64,000 nt of DNA from Hydractinia symbiolongicarpus (GCF_029227915.1 NC_079880.1:28143501-28207500), one strand, 5' to 3'. Shown: positions 1 to 8,935, counted from the stretch's first letter. Notes: generated by a model from the sequence alone, not told the origin. Made by a program: numbers and translations.

Positions 1-9
1 TCGACTACA

Positions 10-22
10 CGGGCCAAGCCCG
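10..22. other. GC-rich dyad CGGGC-CAA-GCCCG, example copy
   Basis: A perfect 5-bp stem with a 3-base spacer. In the other main class the sequence is CGGGC-CGA-GTCCG, where one pair becomes G-T in DNA (G-U in a transcript of this strand). In r-type units CAAGACCG breaks that pair. Confidence 0.75.
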
Positions 23-86
23 GGATTTAGTGGAAATCGCTGGTTTTCGTTTGCCGGCGATTAAACCTCTTTCATTAAGCGTCTCA

Positions 87-108
87 TCAAAAATGAAAAC
101 ATTTTTGA
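87..108. other. Long AT-rich dyad of the monomer (9-bp stem, 4-base loop), example copy
   Basis: TCAAAAATG, then AAAA, then CATTTTTGA form a perfect inverted repeat (monomer bases 87-108). The left arm is nearly invariant in the array, while the right arm varies by type: CATTTTTAA, CATTTCTGA, CAATTTTGA or CAAGTTTGA. It could extrude as a hairpin or be a site for a dimeric protein; neither is shown by sequence alone. Confidence 0.8.
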
Positions 109-196
109 AAACTACAAGTCTCATGCGTTTTAGTTGTGAAAAAATAATTTAAAAAATCTGTTCGGAAAATGAGTTTACTCCCTGGGTACTTTCTTT

Positions 197-214
197 GTAT
201 ACTTTTGACTATAC
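197..214. other. Dyad GTATA-N8-TATAC across the monomer junction, example copy
   Basis: GTATA, eight bases, then TATAC. It is present in most units; j (TTTAC), l' (TAAAC) and units with GACTATGC lose the right arm. It includes the GTATAC palindrome. Confidence 0.65.
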
Positions 215-227
215 GGGCCGAGTCCGG

Positions 228-242
228 GATTTACGGGAAATC
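228..242. other. Dyad GATTT-ACGGG-AAATC, example copy
   Basis: A 5-bp perfect stem with a 5-base loop, directly after the GC-rich dyad. It is lost in types with AAGTC (g, k), GTCTT (k) or ATTTAGGGG/ATTTAGTGG (a, f). Confidence 0.7.
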
Positions 243-1625
243 GCGGGTTTTCGTTTGCCGGCGATTAAACTTCTTTTATTTAGCGTCCCATCAAAAATGA
301 AAACATTTTTAAAAACTACAAGTCTCATGCGTTTTAGTGGTGAAAAAATAATATAAAAAATCGTTCGGGAAATGAGTTTATTCACAGGGCACTTTCTTTG
401 TATACATTCGACTATACGGGCCAAGCCCGGAATTTAAGGGAAATCGCGGGTTTTCGTTTGCCGGCGATTAGACCTCTTTCATTAAGCGTCTCATTAAAAA
501 TGAAAACATTTTTGAAAACTACAAGTCTCATGCGTTTTAGTGGTGAAAAAATAATTTAAAAAATCTGTTCGAAAAATGAGTTTACTCCCTGGGTACTTTC
601 TTTGTATACTTTTGACTATACGGGCCGAGTCCGGGATTTGCGGGAAATCGCGGGTTTTCGTTTGCCGGCGATTAAACTTCTTTTATTTAGCGTCCCATCA
701 AAAATGAAAACATTTTTGAAAACTACAAGTCTCATGCGTTTTAGTGGTAAAAAAATAATATAAAAAATGGTTCAGGAAATGAGTTTATTCTCAGGGCACT
801 TTCTTTGTATACATTCGACTATACGGCCAAGCCCGGGTTTTAAGGGAAATCGCGGGTTTTCGTTTGCCGGCGATTAGACCTCTTTCATTAAGCGTCTCAT
901 TAAAAATGAAAACATTTTTGAAAACTGCAAGTCTCATGCGTTTTAGTGGTGAAAAGATAATTTAAAAAATCGTTTGGGAAATGAGTTTACTCCCTGGGTA
1001 CTTTCTTTGTATACATTCGACTACACGGGCCAAGCTCGGGATTTAGGGGAAATCGCTGGTTTTCGTTTGCCGGCGATTAAACCTCTTTCATTAAGCGTCT
1101 AACCAAAAATGTAAAGATTTCTGAAAACTAAAAGTCTCATGCTTTTCAGTGGTGAAAAGATAATTTAAAAAATCGTTTTGGAAATGAGTTTACTCACAGG
1201 CTACTTTCTTTGTATACTTTTGACTATACGGGCCGAGTACGGGATTTACGGGAAGTCGCGGGTTTTCGTTTGCCGGCGAATAAACTTCCTTTATTCAGCG
1301 TCTCATCAAAAATGAAAACATTTTTAAAAACTACAAGTCTCATGCGTTTTAGTGGTGAAAAGATAATTTAAAAAATCGTTTTGGAAATGAGTTTACTCAC
1401 AGGGTACTTTCTTTGTATACATTCGACTATACGGGCCAAGCCCGGCATTTACGGGAAATCGCAGGTTTTCGTTTGCCGGCGATTAAACTTCTTTTATTCA
1501 GCTTCTCATCAAAAATGAAAACATTTTTGAAAACTACAAGTCTCATGCGTTTTAGTGGTGAAAAGATAATTTAAAAAATTGTTCGGGAAATGAGTTTACT
1601 CCCTGGGTACTTTCTTTGTATACAT

Positions 1626-4600
1626 TCGACTACACGGGCCAAGCCCGGGATTTAGTGGAAATCGCTGGTTTTCGTTTGCCGGCGATTAAACCTCTTTCAT
1701 TAAGCGTCTCATCAAAAATGAAAACATTTTTGAAAACTACAAGTCTCATGCGTTTTAGTTGTGAAAAAATAATTTAAAAAATCTGTTCGGAAAATGAGTT
1801 TACTCCCTGGGTACTTTCTTTGTATACTTTTGACTATACGGGCCGAGTCCGGGATTTACGGGAAATCGCGGGTTTTCGTTTGCCGGCGATTAAACTTCTT
1901 TTATTTAGCGTCCCATCAAAAATGAAAACATTTTTAAAAACTACAAGTCTCATGCGTTTTAGTGGTGAAAAAATAATATAAAAAATCGTTCGGGAAATGA
2001 GTTTATTCACAGGGCACTTTCTTTGTATACATTCGACTATACGGGCCAAGCCCGGAATTTAAGGGAAATCGCGGGTTTTCGTTTGCCGGCGATTAGACCT
2101 CTTTCATTAAGCGTCTCATTAAAAATGAAAACATTTTTGAAAACTACAAGTCTCATGCGTTTTAGTGGTGAAAAAATAATTTAAAAAATCTGTTCGAAAA
2201 ATGAGTTTACTCCCTGGGTACTTTCTTTGTATACTTTTGACTATACGGGCCGAGTCCGGGATTTACGGGAAATCGCGGGTTTTCGTTTGCCGGCGATTAA
2301 ACTTCTTTTATTTAGCGTCCCATCAAAAATGAAAACATTTTTGAAAACTACAAGTCTCATGCGTTTTAGTGGTAAAAAAATAATATAAAAAATGGTTCAG
2401 GAAATGAGTTTATTCACAGGGCACTTTCTTTGTATACATTCGACTATACGGCCAAGCCCGGGTTTTAAGGGAAATCGCGGGTTTTCGTTTGCCGGCGATT
2501 AGACCTCTTTCATTAAGCGTCTCATTAAAAATGAAAACATTTTTGAAAACTGCAAGTCTCTTGCGTTTTAGTGGTGAAAAGATAATTTAAAAAATCGTTT
2601 TGGAAATGAGTTTACTCACAGGGTACTTTCTTTGTATACATTCGACTATACGGGCCAAGCCCGGCATTTACGGGAAATCGCAGGTTTTCGTTTGCCGGCG
2701 ATTAAACTTCTTTTATTCAGCTTCTCATCAAAAATGAAAACATTTTTGAAAACTACAAGTCTCATGCGTTTTAGTGGTGAAAAGATAATTTAAAAAATCG
2801 TTTTGGAAATGAGTTTACTCACAGGGTACTTTCTTTGCATACATTCGACTATACGGGCCAAGCCCGGCATTTACGGGAAATCACGGGTTTTCGTTTGCAG
2901 GCGATTAAACCACTTTCATTAAGCGTCTCATCAAAAATGAAAACATTTTTGAAAACTACAAGTCTCATGCGTTTTAGTGGTGAAAAGAAAATTTAAAAAA
3001 TTGTTCGGGAAATGAGTTTACTCCCTGGGTACTTTCTTTGTATACATTCGACTACACGGGCCAAGCCCGGGATTTAGGGGAAATCGCTGGTTTTCGTTTG
3101 CCGGCGATTAAACCTCTTTCATTAAGCGTCTCATCAAAAATGAAAACATTTTTGAAAACTACAAGTCTCATGCGTTTTAGTGGTGAAAAGATAATTTAAA
3201 AAATCGTTTGGGAAATGAGTTTACTCCCTGGGTACTTTCTTTGCATACATTCGACTACACGGGCCAAGCTCGGGATTTAGGGGAAATCGCTGGTTTTCGT
3301 TTGCCGGCGATTAAACCTCTTTCATTAAGCGTCTAACCAAAAATGTAAAGATTTCTGAAAACTAAAAGTCTCATGCTTTTCAGTGGTGAAAAGATAATTT
3401 AAAAAATCGTTTTGGAAATGAGTTTACTCACAGGCTACTTTCTTTGTATACTTTTGACTATACGGGCCGAGTCCGGGATTTACGGGAAGTCGCGGGTTTT
3501 CGTTTGCCGGCGAATAAACTTCCTTTATTCAGCGTCTCATCAAAAATGAAAACATTTTTAAAAACTACAAGTCTCATGCGTTTTAGTGGTGAAAAGATAA
3601 TTTAAAAATCGTTTTGGAAATGAGTTTACTCACAGGGTACTTTCTTTGTATACATTCGACTATACGGGCCAAGCCCGGCATTTACGGGAAATCGCAGGTT
3701 TTCGTTTGCCGGCGATTAAACTTCTTTTATTCAGCTTCTCATCAAAAATGAAAACATTTTTGAAAACTACAAGTCTCATGCGTTTTAGTGGTGAAAAGAT
3801 AATTTAAAAAATCGTTTTGGAAATGAGTTTACTCACAGGGTACTTTCTTTGCATACATTCGACTATACGGGCCAAGCCCGGCATTTACGGGAAATCACGG
3901 GTTTTCGTTTGCAGGCGATTAAACCACTTTCATTAAGCGTCTCATCAAAAATGAAAACATTTTTGAAAACTACAAGTCTCATGCGTTTTAGTGGTGAAAA
4001 GAAAATTTAAAAAATTGTTCGGGAAATGAGTTTACTCCCTGGGTACTTTCTTTGTATACATTCGACTACACGGGCCAAGCTCGGGATTTAGGGGAAATCG
4101 CTGGTTTTCGTTTGCCGGCGATTAAACCTCTTTCATTAAGCGTCTAACCAAAAATGTAAAGATTTCTGAAAACTAAAAGTCTCATGCTTTTCAGTGGTGA
4201 AAAGATAATTTAAAAAATCGTTTTGGAAATGAGTTTACTCACAGGCTACTTTCTTTGTATACTTTTGACTATACGGGCCGAGTCCGGGATTTACGGGAAG
4301 TCGCGGGTTTTCGTTTGCCGGCGAATAAACTTCCTTTATTCAGCGTCTCATCAAAAATGAAAACATTTTTAAAAACTACAAGTCTCATGCGTTTTAGTGG
4401 TGAAAAGATAATTTAAAAAATCGTTTTGGAAATGAGTTTACTCACAGGGTACTTTCTTTGTATACATTCGACTATACGGGCCAAGCCCGGCATTTACGGG
4501 AAATCGCAGGTTTTCGTTTGCCGGCGATTAAACTTCTTTTATTCAGCTTCTCATCAAAAATGAAAACATTTTTGAAAACTACAAGTCTCATGCGTTTTAG

Positions 4601-4873
4601 TGGTGAAAAGATAATTTAAAAAATCGTTTTGGAAATGAGTTTACTCACAGGGTACTTTCTTTGCATACATTCGACTATACGGGCCAAGCCCGGCATTTAC
4701 GGGAAATCACGGGTTTTCGTTTGCAGGCGATTAAACCACTTTCATTAAGCGTCTCATCAAAAATGAAAACATTTTTGAAAACTACAAGTCTCATGCGTTT
4801 TAGTGGTGAAAAGAAAATTTAAAAAATTGTTCGGGAAATGAGTTTACTCCCTGGGTACTTTCTTTGTATACAT
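1626..4873 (+). repeat. Zone I expanded HOR copy, 16 monomers
   Basis: The order read is a b c d e, h i, a', f g h i, f g h i (3,248 bp). It starts like the preceding copy, with only scattered differences in a-d (for example ATTTACGGG instead of ATTTGCGGG in d). Type e then joins directly to h, skipping f and g, and the f-i block follows twice in tandem. This looks like at least one deletion and one duplication by unequal exchange. Confidence 0.85.
3251..4873 (+). repeat. Tandem duplication of 4-monomer block f-g-h-i
   Basis: The type f monomer with GGCCAAGCTCGGG starts at 3251 and again at 4062, offset 811 bp. The following g, h and i monomers repeat in the same order, with the next a monomer at 4874. 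One base of the A run in TTTAAAAATC near 3600-3608 is missing in the first copy, which explains 811 rather than 812. The copies look almost identical, so the duplication is recent relative to the divergence between monomer types. Confidence 0.9.
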
Positions 4874-5077
4874 TCGACTACACGGGCCAAGCCCGGGATT
4901 TAGTGGAAATCGCTGGTTTTCGTTTGCCGGCGATTAAACCTCTTTCATTAAGCGTCTCATCAAAAATGAAAACATTTTTGAAAACTACAAGTCTCATGCG
5001 TTTTAGTTGTGAAAAAATAATTTAAAAAATCTGTTCGGAAAATGAGTTTACTCCCTGGGTACTTTCTTTGTATACTT
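4874..5077 (+). repeat. Monomer type a (reference copy)
   Basis: 204 bp. Diagnostic variants are GACTACACGGG (C for T), ATTTAGTGG instead of ATTTACGGG, CGCTGG, TTTTAGTTGTG, and an extra base in AATCTGTTCGG. Related monomers occur far away at 11573-11775 and 50521-50723. Confidence 0.85.
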
Positions 5078-5280
5078 TTGACTATACGGGCCGAGTCCGG
5101 GATTTACGGGAAATCGCGGGTTTTCGTTTGCCGGCGATTAAACTTCTTTTATTTAGCGTCCCATCAAAAATGAAAACATTTTTAAAAACTACAAGTCTCA
5201 TGCGTTTTAGTGGTGAAAAAATAATATAAAAAATCGTTCTGGAAATGAGTTTATTCACAGGGCACTTTCTTTGTATACAT
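5078..5280 (+). repeat. Monomer type b (reference copy)
   Basis: 203 bp. It has GGCCGAGTCCGGG, TTTATTTAGCGTCCC, CATTTTTAAAAAC and TAATATAAAAAATC. Loss of stops on the minus strand of this variant leaves a chance 71-codon frame that recurs wherever b recurs (209-424, 1834-2049, 5082-5297). I treat it as non-coding. Confidence 0.85.
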
Positions 5281-5484
5281 TCGACTATACGGGCCAAGCC
5301 CGGAATTTAAGGGAAATCGCGGGTTTTCGTTTGCCGGCGATTAGACCTCTTTCATTAAGCGTCTCATTAAAAATGAAAACATTTTTGAAAACTACAAGTC
5401 TCATGCGTTTTAGTGGTGAAAAAATAATTTAAAAAATCTGTTCGGAAAATGAGTTTACTCCCTGGGTACTTTCTTTGTATACTT
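5281..5484 (+). repeat. Monomer type c (reference copy)
   Basis: 204 bp. Diagnostic variants are CCCGGAATTTAAGGG, GATTAGACCTC and CTCATTAAAAATG, with an extra base in AATCTGTTCGG. The C-to-T change in CTCATTAAAAATG replaces the outer C-G pair of the long dyad by a T-G mismatch. Confidence 0.85.
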
Positions 5485-5687
5485 TTGACTATACGGGCCG
5501 AGTCCGGGATTTACGGGAAATCGCGGGTTTTCGTTTGCCGGCGATTAAACTTCTTTTATTTAGCGTCCCATCAAAAATGAAAACATTTTTGAAAACTACA
5601 AGTCTCATGCGTTTTAGTGGTGAAAAAATAATATAAAAAATGGTTCAGGAAATGAGTTTATTCACAGGGCACTTTCTTTGTATACAT
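5485..5687 (+). repeat. Monomer type d (reference copy)
   Basis: 203 bp. It resembles b (TTTAGCGTCCC, TAATATAAAAAAT) but has CATTTTTGAAAAC and ends ATGGTTCAGGAAATG. The b-d similarity suggests that an older dimer (b-like plus c/e-like) was amplified before the 9-mer formed. Confidence 0.8.
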
Positions 5688-5889
5688 TCGACTATACGGC
5701 CAAGCCCGGGTCTTAAGGGAAATCGCGGGTTTTCGTTTGCCGGCGATTAGACCTCTTTCATTAAGCGTCTCATTAAAAATGAAAACATTTTTGAAAACTG
5801 CAAGTCTCATGCGTTTTAGTGGTGAAAAGATAATTTAAAAAATCGTTTGGGAAATGAGTTTACTCCCTGGGTACTTTCTTTGTATACAT
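5688..5889 (+). repeat. Monomer type e (reference copy)
   Basis: 202 bp, one base shorter because ACGGGCC is ACGGCC. Other markers are GGGTCTTAAGG (GGGTTTTAAGG in the other copies), GATTAGACC, CTCATTAAAAATG and AACTGCAAG. Close to type c. Confidence 0.8.
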
Positions 5890-6092
5890 TCGACTACACG
5901 GGCCAAGCTCGGGATTTAGGGGAAATCGCTGGTTTTCGTTTCCCGGCGATTAAACCTCTTTCATTAAGCGTCTAACCAAAAATGTAAAGATTTCTGAAAA
6001 CTAAAAGTCTCATGCTTTTCAGTGGTGAAAAGATAATTTAAAAAATCGTTTTGGAAATGAGTTTACTCACAGGCTACTTTCTTTGTATACTT
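5890..6092 (+). repeat. Monomer type f (reference copy)
   Basis: 203 bp and the most divergent zone I type: AAGCTCGGG, GTCTAACC, ATGTAAAGATTTCTG, AACTAAAAGTC and CATGCTTTTCAGTGG. The long AT dyad is destroyed here by several changes at once, whereas most types keep one arm intact. This copy has TTTCCCGGCG where other f copies have TTTGCCGGCG. Confidence 0.85.
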
Positions 6093-6295
6093 TTGACTAT
6101 ACGGGCCGAGTCCGGGATTTACGGGAAGTCGCGGGTTTTCGTTTGCCGGCGAATAAACTTCCTTTATTCAGCGTCTCATCAAAAATGAAAACATTTTTAA
6201 AAACTACAAGTCTCATGCGTTTTAGTGGTGAAAAGATAATTTAAAAAATCGTTTTGGAAATGAGTTTACTCACAGGGTACTTTCTTTGTATACAT
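6093..6295 (+). repeat. Monomer type g (reference copy)
   Basis: 203 bp. Diagnostic variants are GGGAAGTCGCGGG, GGCGAATAAAC, CTTCCTTTATTC and CATTTTTAAAAAC. Confidence 0.8.
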
Positions 6296-6498
6296 TCGAC
6301 TATACGGGCCAAGCCCGGCATTTACGGGAAATCGCAGGTTTTCGTTTGCCGGCGATTAAACTTCTTTTATTCAGCTTCTCATCAAAAATGAAAACATTTT
6401 TGAAAACTACAAGTCTCATGCGTTTTAGTGGTGAAAAGATAATTTAAAAAATCGTTTTGGAAATGAGTTTACTCACAGGGTACTTTCTTTGCATACAT
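6296..6498 (+). repeat. Monomer type h (reference copy)
   Basis: 203 bp. Diagnostic variants are AAGCCCGGCATTTACGG, AAATCGCAGG and CAGCTTCTCATC; the last removes the otherwise very constant CGTCTC hexamer. Confidence 0.8.
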
Positions 6499-6701
6499 TC
6501 GACTATACGGGCCAAGCCCGGCATTTACGGGAAATCACGGGTTTTCGTTTGCAGGCGATTAAACCACTTTCATTAAGCGTCTCATCAAAAATGAAAACAT
6601 TTTTGAAAACTACAAGTCTCATGCGTTTTAGTGGTGAAAAGAAAATTTAAAAAATTGTTCGGGAAATGAGTTTACTCCCTGGGTACTTTCTTTGTATACA
6701 T
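6499..6701 (+). repeat. Monomer type i (reference copy)
   Basis: 203 bp. Diagnostic variants are AAATCACGGG, TTTGCAGGCG (GCCGGC palindrome lost), CCACTTTCATTAAG, GAAAAGAAAATTT and AATTGTTCGGG. It is usually preceded by CTTTGCATACAT. Confidence 0.8.
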
Positions 6702-8327
6702 TCGACTACACGGGCCAAGCCCGGGATTTAGGGGAAATCGCTGGTTTTCGTTTGCCGGCGATTAAACCTCTTTCATTAAGCGTCTCATCAAAAATGAAAA
6801 CATTTTTGAAAACTACAAGTCTCATGCGTTTTAGTTGTGAAAAAATAATTTAAAAAATCTGTTCGGAAAATGAGTTTACTCCCTGGGTACTTTCTTTGTA
6901 TACTTTTGACTATACGGGCCGAGTCCGGGATTTACGGGAAATCGCGGGTTTTCGTTTGCCGGCGATTAAACTTCTTTTATTTAGCGTCCCATCAAAAATG
7001 AAAACATTTTTAAAAACTACAAGTCTCATGCGTTTTAGTGGTGAAAAAATAATATAAAAAATGGTTCAGGAAATGAGTTTATTCACTGGGCACTTTCTTT
7101 GTATACATTCGACTATACGAGCCAAGCCCGGGATTTAAGGGAAATCGCGGGTTTTCGTTTGCCGGCGATTAAACTTCTTTTATTTAGCGTCCCATCAAAA
7201 ATGAAAACATTTTTGAAAACTACAAGTCTCATGCGTTTTAGTGGTGAAAAAATAATTTAAAAAATCTGTTCGGAAAATGAGTTTACTCCCTGGGTACTTT
7301 CTTTGTATACTTTTGACTATACGGGCCGAGTCCGGGATTTACGGGAAATCGCGGGTTTTCGTTTGCCGGCGATTAAACTTCTTTTATTTAGCGTCCCATC
7401 AAAAATGAAAACATTTTTAAAAACTACAAGTCTCATGCGTTTTAGTGGTGAAAAGATAATTTAAAAAATCGTTTGGGAAATGAGTTTACTCCCTGGGTAC
7501 TTTCTTTGTATACATTCGACTACACGGGCCAAGCTCGGGATTTAGGGGAAATCGCTGGTTTTCGTTTGCCGGCGATTAAACCTCTTTCATTAAGCGTCTA
7601 ACCAAAAATGTAAAGATTTCTGAAAACTAAAAGTCTCATGCTTTTCAGTGGTGAAAAGATAATTTAAAAAATCGTTTTGGAAATGAGTTTACTCACAGGC
7701 TACTTTCTTTGTATACTTTTGACTATACGGGCCGAGTCCGGGATTTACGGGAAGTCGCGGGTTTTCGTTTGCCGGCGAATAAACTTCCTTTATTCAGCGT
7801 CTCATCAAAAATGAAAACATTTTTAAAAACTACAAGTCTCATGCGTTTTAGTGGTGAAAAGATAATTTAAAAAATCGTTTTGGAAATGAGTTTACTCACA
7901 GGGTACTTTCTTTGTATACATTCGACTATACGGGCCAAGCCCGGCATTTACGGGAAATCGCAGGTTTTCGTTTGCCGGCGATTAAACTTCTTTTATTCAG
8001 CTTCTCATCAAAAATGAAAACATTTTTGAAAACTACAAGTCTCATGCGTTTTAGTGGTGAAAAGATAATTTAAAAAATCGTTTTGGAAATGAGTTTACTC
8101 ACAGGGTACTTTCTTTGCATACATTCGACTATACGGGCCAAGCCCGGCATTTACGGGAAATCACGGGTTTTCGTTTGCAGGCGATTAAACCACTTTCATT
8201 AAGCGTCTCATCAAAAATGAAAACATTTTTGAAAACTACAAGTCTCATGCGTTTTAGTGGTGAAAAGAAAATTTAAAAAATCGTTCGGGAAATGAGTTTA
8301 CACCATGGGTACTTTCTTTGTATACTT
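6702..8327 (+). repeat. Zone I HOR copy, 8 monomers, c-d-e reduced to two
   Basis: The order is a, b, two hybrids, f, g, h, i (1,626 bp). The third unit starts TCGACTATACGAGCC with ATTTAAGG like c, but changes to TTTAGCGTCCC like b/d. The fourth starts like b/d and ends GAAAAGATAATTT with TTTGGG like e. Three monomers have collapsed into two through exchange inside the units. The final i changes context near 8265-8285, marking the zone I/II junction. Confidence 0.8.
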
Positions 8328-8530
8328 TTGACTTTACAGGCCGAGTCCGGGATTTACGGAAAATCGCAGTTTTTAGTTTGCCGGCGATTAAACTTCGTTT
8401 ATTCAGCGTCTCATCAAAAATGAAAACAAGTTTGAAGACTACAAGTTTCTTGCGTTTTAGTGGTTAAAAAATAATTTAAAAAATCGTTCGGGAAATGACT
8501 TTACTCCCTGGGTACTTTCTTTGTATACTT
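8328..8530 (+). repeat. Monomer type j (reference copy)
   Basis: 203 bp. It has GACTTTACAGGCC, AAAACAAGTTTGAAGAC, TTTCTTGCG and GTGGTTAAAAAA. The change CATTTTTGA to CAAGTTTGA introduces mismatches inside the long AT dyad. This copy has TTTTTAGTTTGCC where most j copies have TTTTCGTTTGCC or TTTTCATTTGCC. Confidence 0.85.
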
Positions 8531-8733
8531 TTGACTATACGGGCCGAGTCCGGGTCTTACGGGAAGTCGCGGGTTTTCGTTTGCCGGCGATTAAGCTTCT
8601 TTTACTCAGCGTCTCATCAAAAATGAAAACATTTTTAAAAACTACAAGTCTCATGGGCTTTAGTGGTGAAAAGATAATTTAAAAAATCGTTTTGGAAATG
8701 AGTTTACTCACAGGGTACTTTCTTTGTATACAT
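8531..8733 (+). repeat. Monomer type k (reference copy)
   Basis: 203 bp. It has CCGGGTCTTACGGGAAGTC, TTTTACTCAGCG, CATTTTTAAAAAC and CTCATGGGCTTTAG. In zone III a derived form with GTCTCACGGG and GCGTTTCATC replaces it in many places. Confidence 0.85.
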
Positions 8734-8935
8734 TCGACTATACGGGCCAAGCCCGGGACTTACGGGAAATCGCGGGTTTTCCTTTGCCGGCGATTAAACC
8801 ACTTTCATTAAGCATCTCATCAAAAATGAAAACATTTCTGAAAACTACAAGTCTCATACGTTTTAGTGGTGAAAAAATAATTTAAAAAATCGTTCGGGAA
8901 ATGAGTTTACACCCTGGGTACTTTTTTGTATACTT
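8734..8935 (+). repeat. Monomer type l (reference copy)
   Basis: 202 bp, shortened in the T run (ACTTTTTTGTATAC). Markers are GGGACTTACGG, GGTTTTCCTTTGCC, AAACCACTTTCATTAAGC, CATTTCTGAAAAC and TTTACACCCTGG. Zone III has a derived form with GACTAAACGGG. Confidence 0.85.

Larger units (their letters stand above)
1..1625 (+). repeat. Zone I HOR copy, 8 monomers (a b c d e f g h/i)
   Basis: Eight units, 1,625 bp. The last unit begins as type h (CCGGCATTT, CAGCTTCTC) but ends like type i (AAAATTGTTCGGG), so h and i have fused and one monomer has been lost relative to the complete copy at 4874-6701. Type b carries TTTAGCGTCCC and TAATATAAAAAATC; d ends with ATGGTTCAGG; e has ACGGCCAAG with one G fewer. 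Confidence 0.85.
4874..6701 (+). repeat. Complete zone I HOR, 9 monomers a-i (1,828 bp)
   Basis: This is the only copy in the window with all nine zone I types once and in order. Monomer starts are a 4874, b 5078, c 5281, d 5485, e 5688, f 5890, g 6093, h 6296, i 6499; the next a is at 6702. Individual lengths are 202-204 bp. It is the reference for interpreting the shortened and expanded neighbours. Confidence 0.9.
1..8275 (+). repeat. Zone I: satellite domain of monomer types a-i
   Basis: This domain is built from nine recognisable monomer variants in the repeating order a b c d e f g h i. Types found mainly here are f (GTCTAACC, then ATGTAAAG and CATGCTTTTCAG), c/e (GATTAGACC with CTCATTAAAAATG), h (CAGCTTCTCATC) and i (AAATCACGGG with TTTGCAGGCG). 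Successive a monomers start at 1, 1626, 4874 and 6702, spacings of 8, 16 and 9 units, so the basic 9-mer has been shortened and expanded repeatedly. The domain ends within the last i monomer, where the sequence switches to the zone II context. Confidence 0.9.

Noticed and set aside
125-160. TATA-like AATAATTTAAAAAATC as a promoter in each unit
   Set aside because: AT-rich text of this sort is expected by chance at about 30% GC. There is no other promoter element or downstream gene, so I do not call one.
405-421. True CENP-B box
   Set aside because: The spacer is one base shorter than the known core, so I list it only as a resemblance.
209-5297. Identical 71-codon minus-strand frames at 209-424, 1834-2049 and 5082-5297, with relatives at 33247, 35883 and 51133
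   Set aside because: They are the reverse strand of b-type monomers and recur only because b recurs. A 203-bp unit cannot keep one frame over successive units, and nothing suggests translation.
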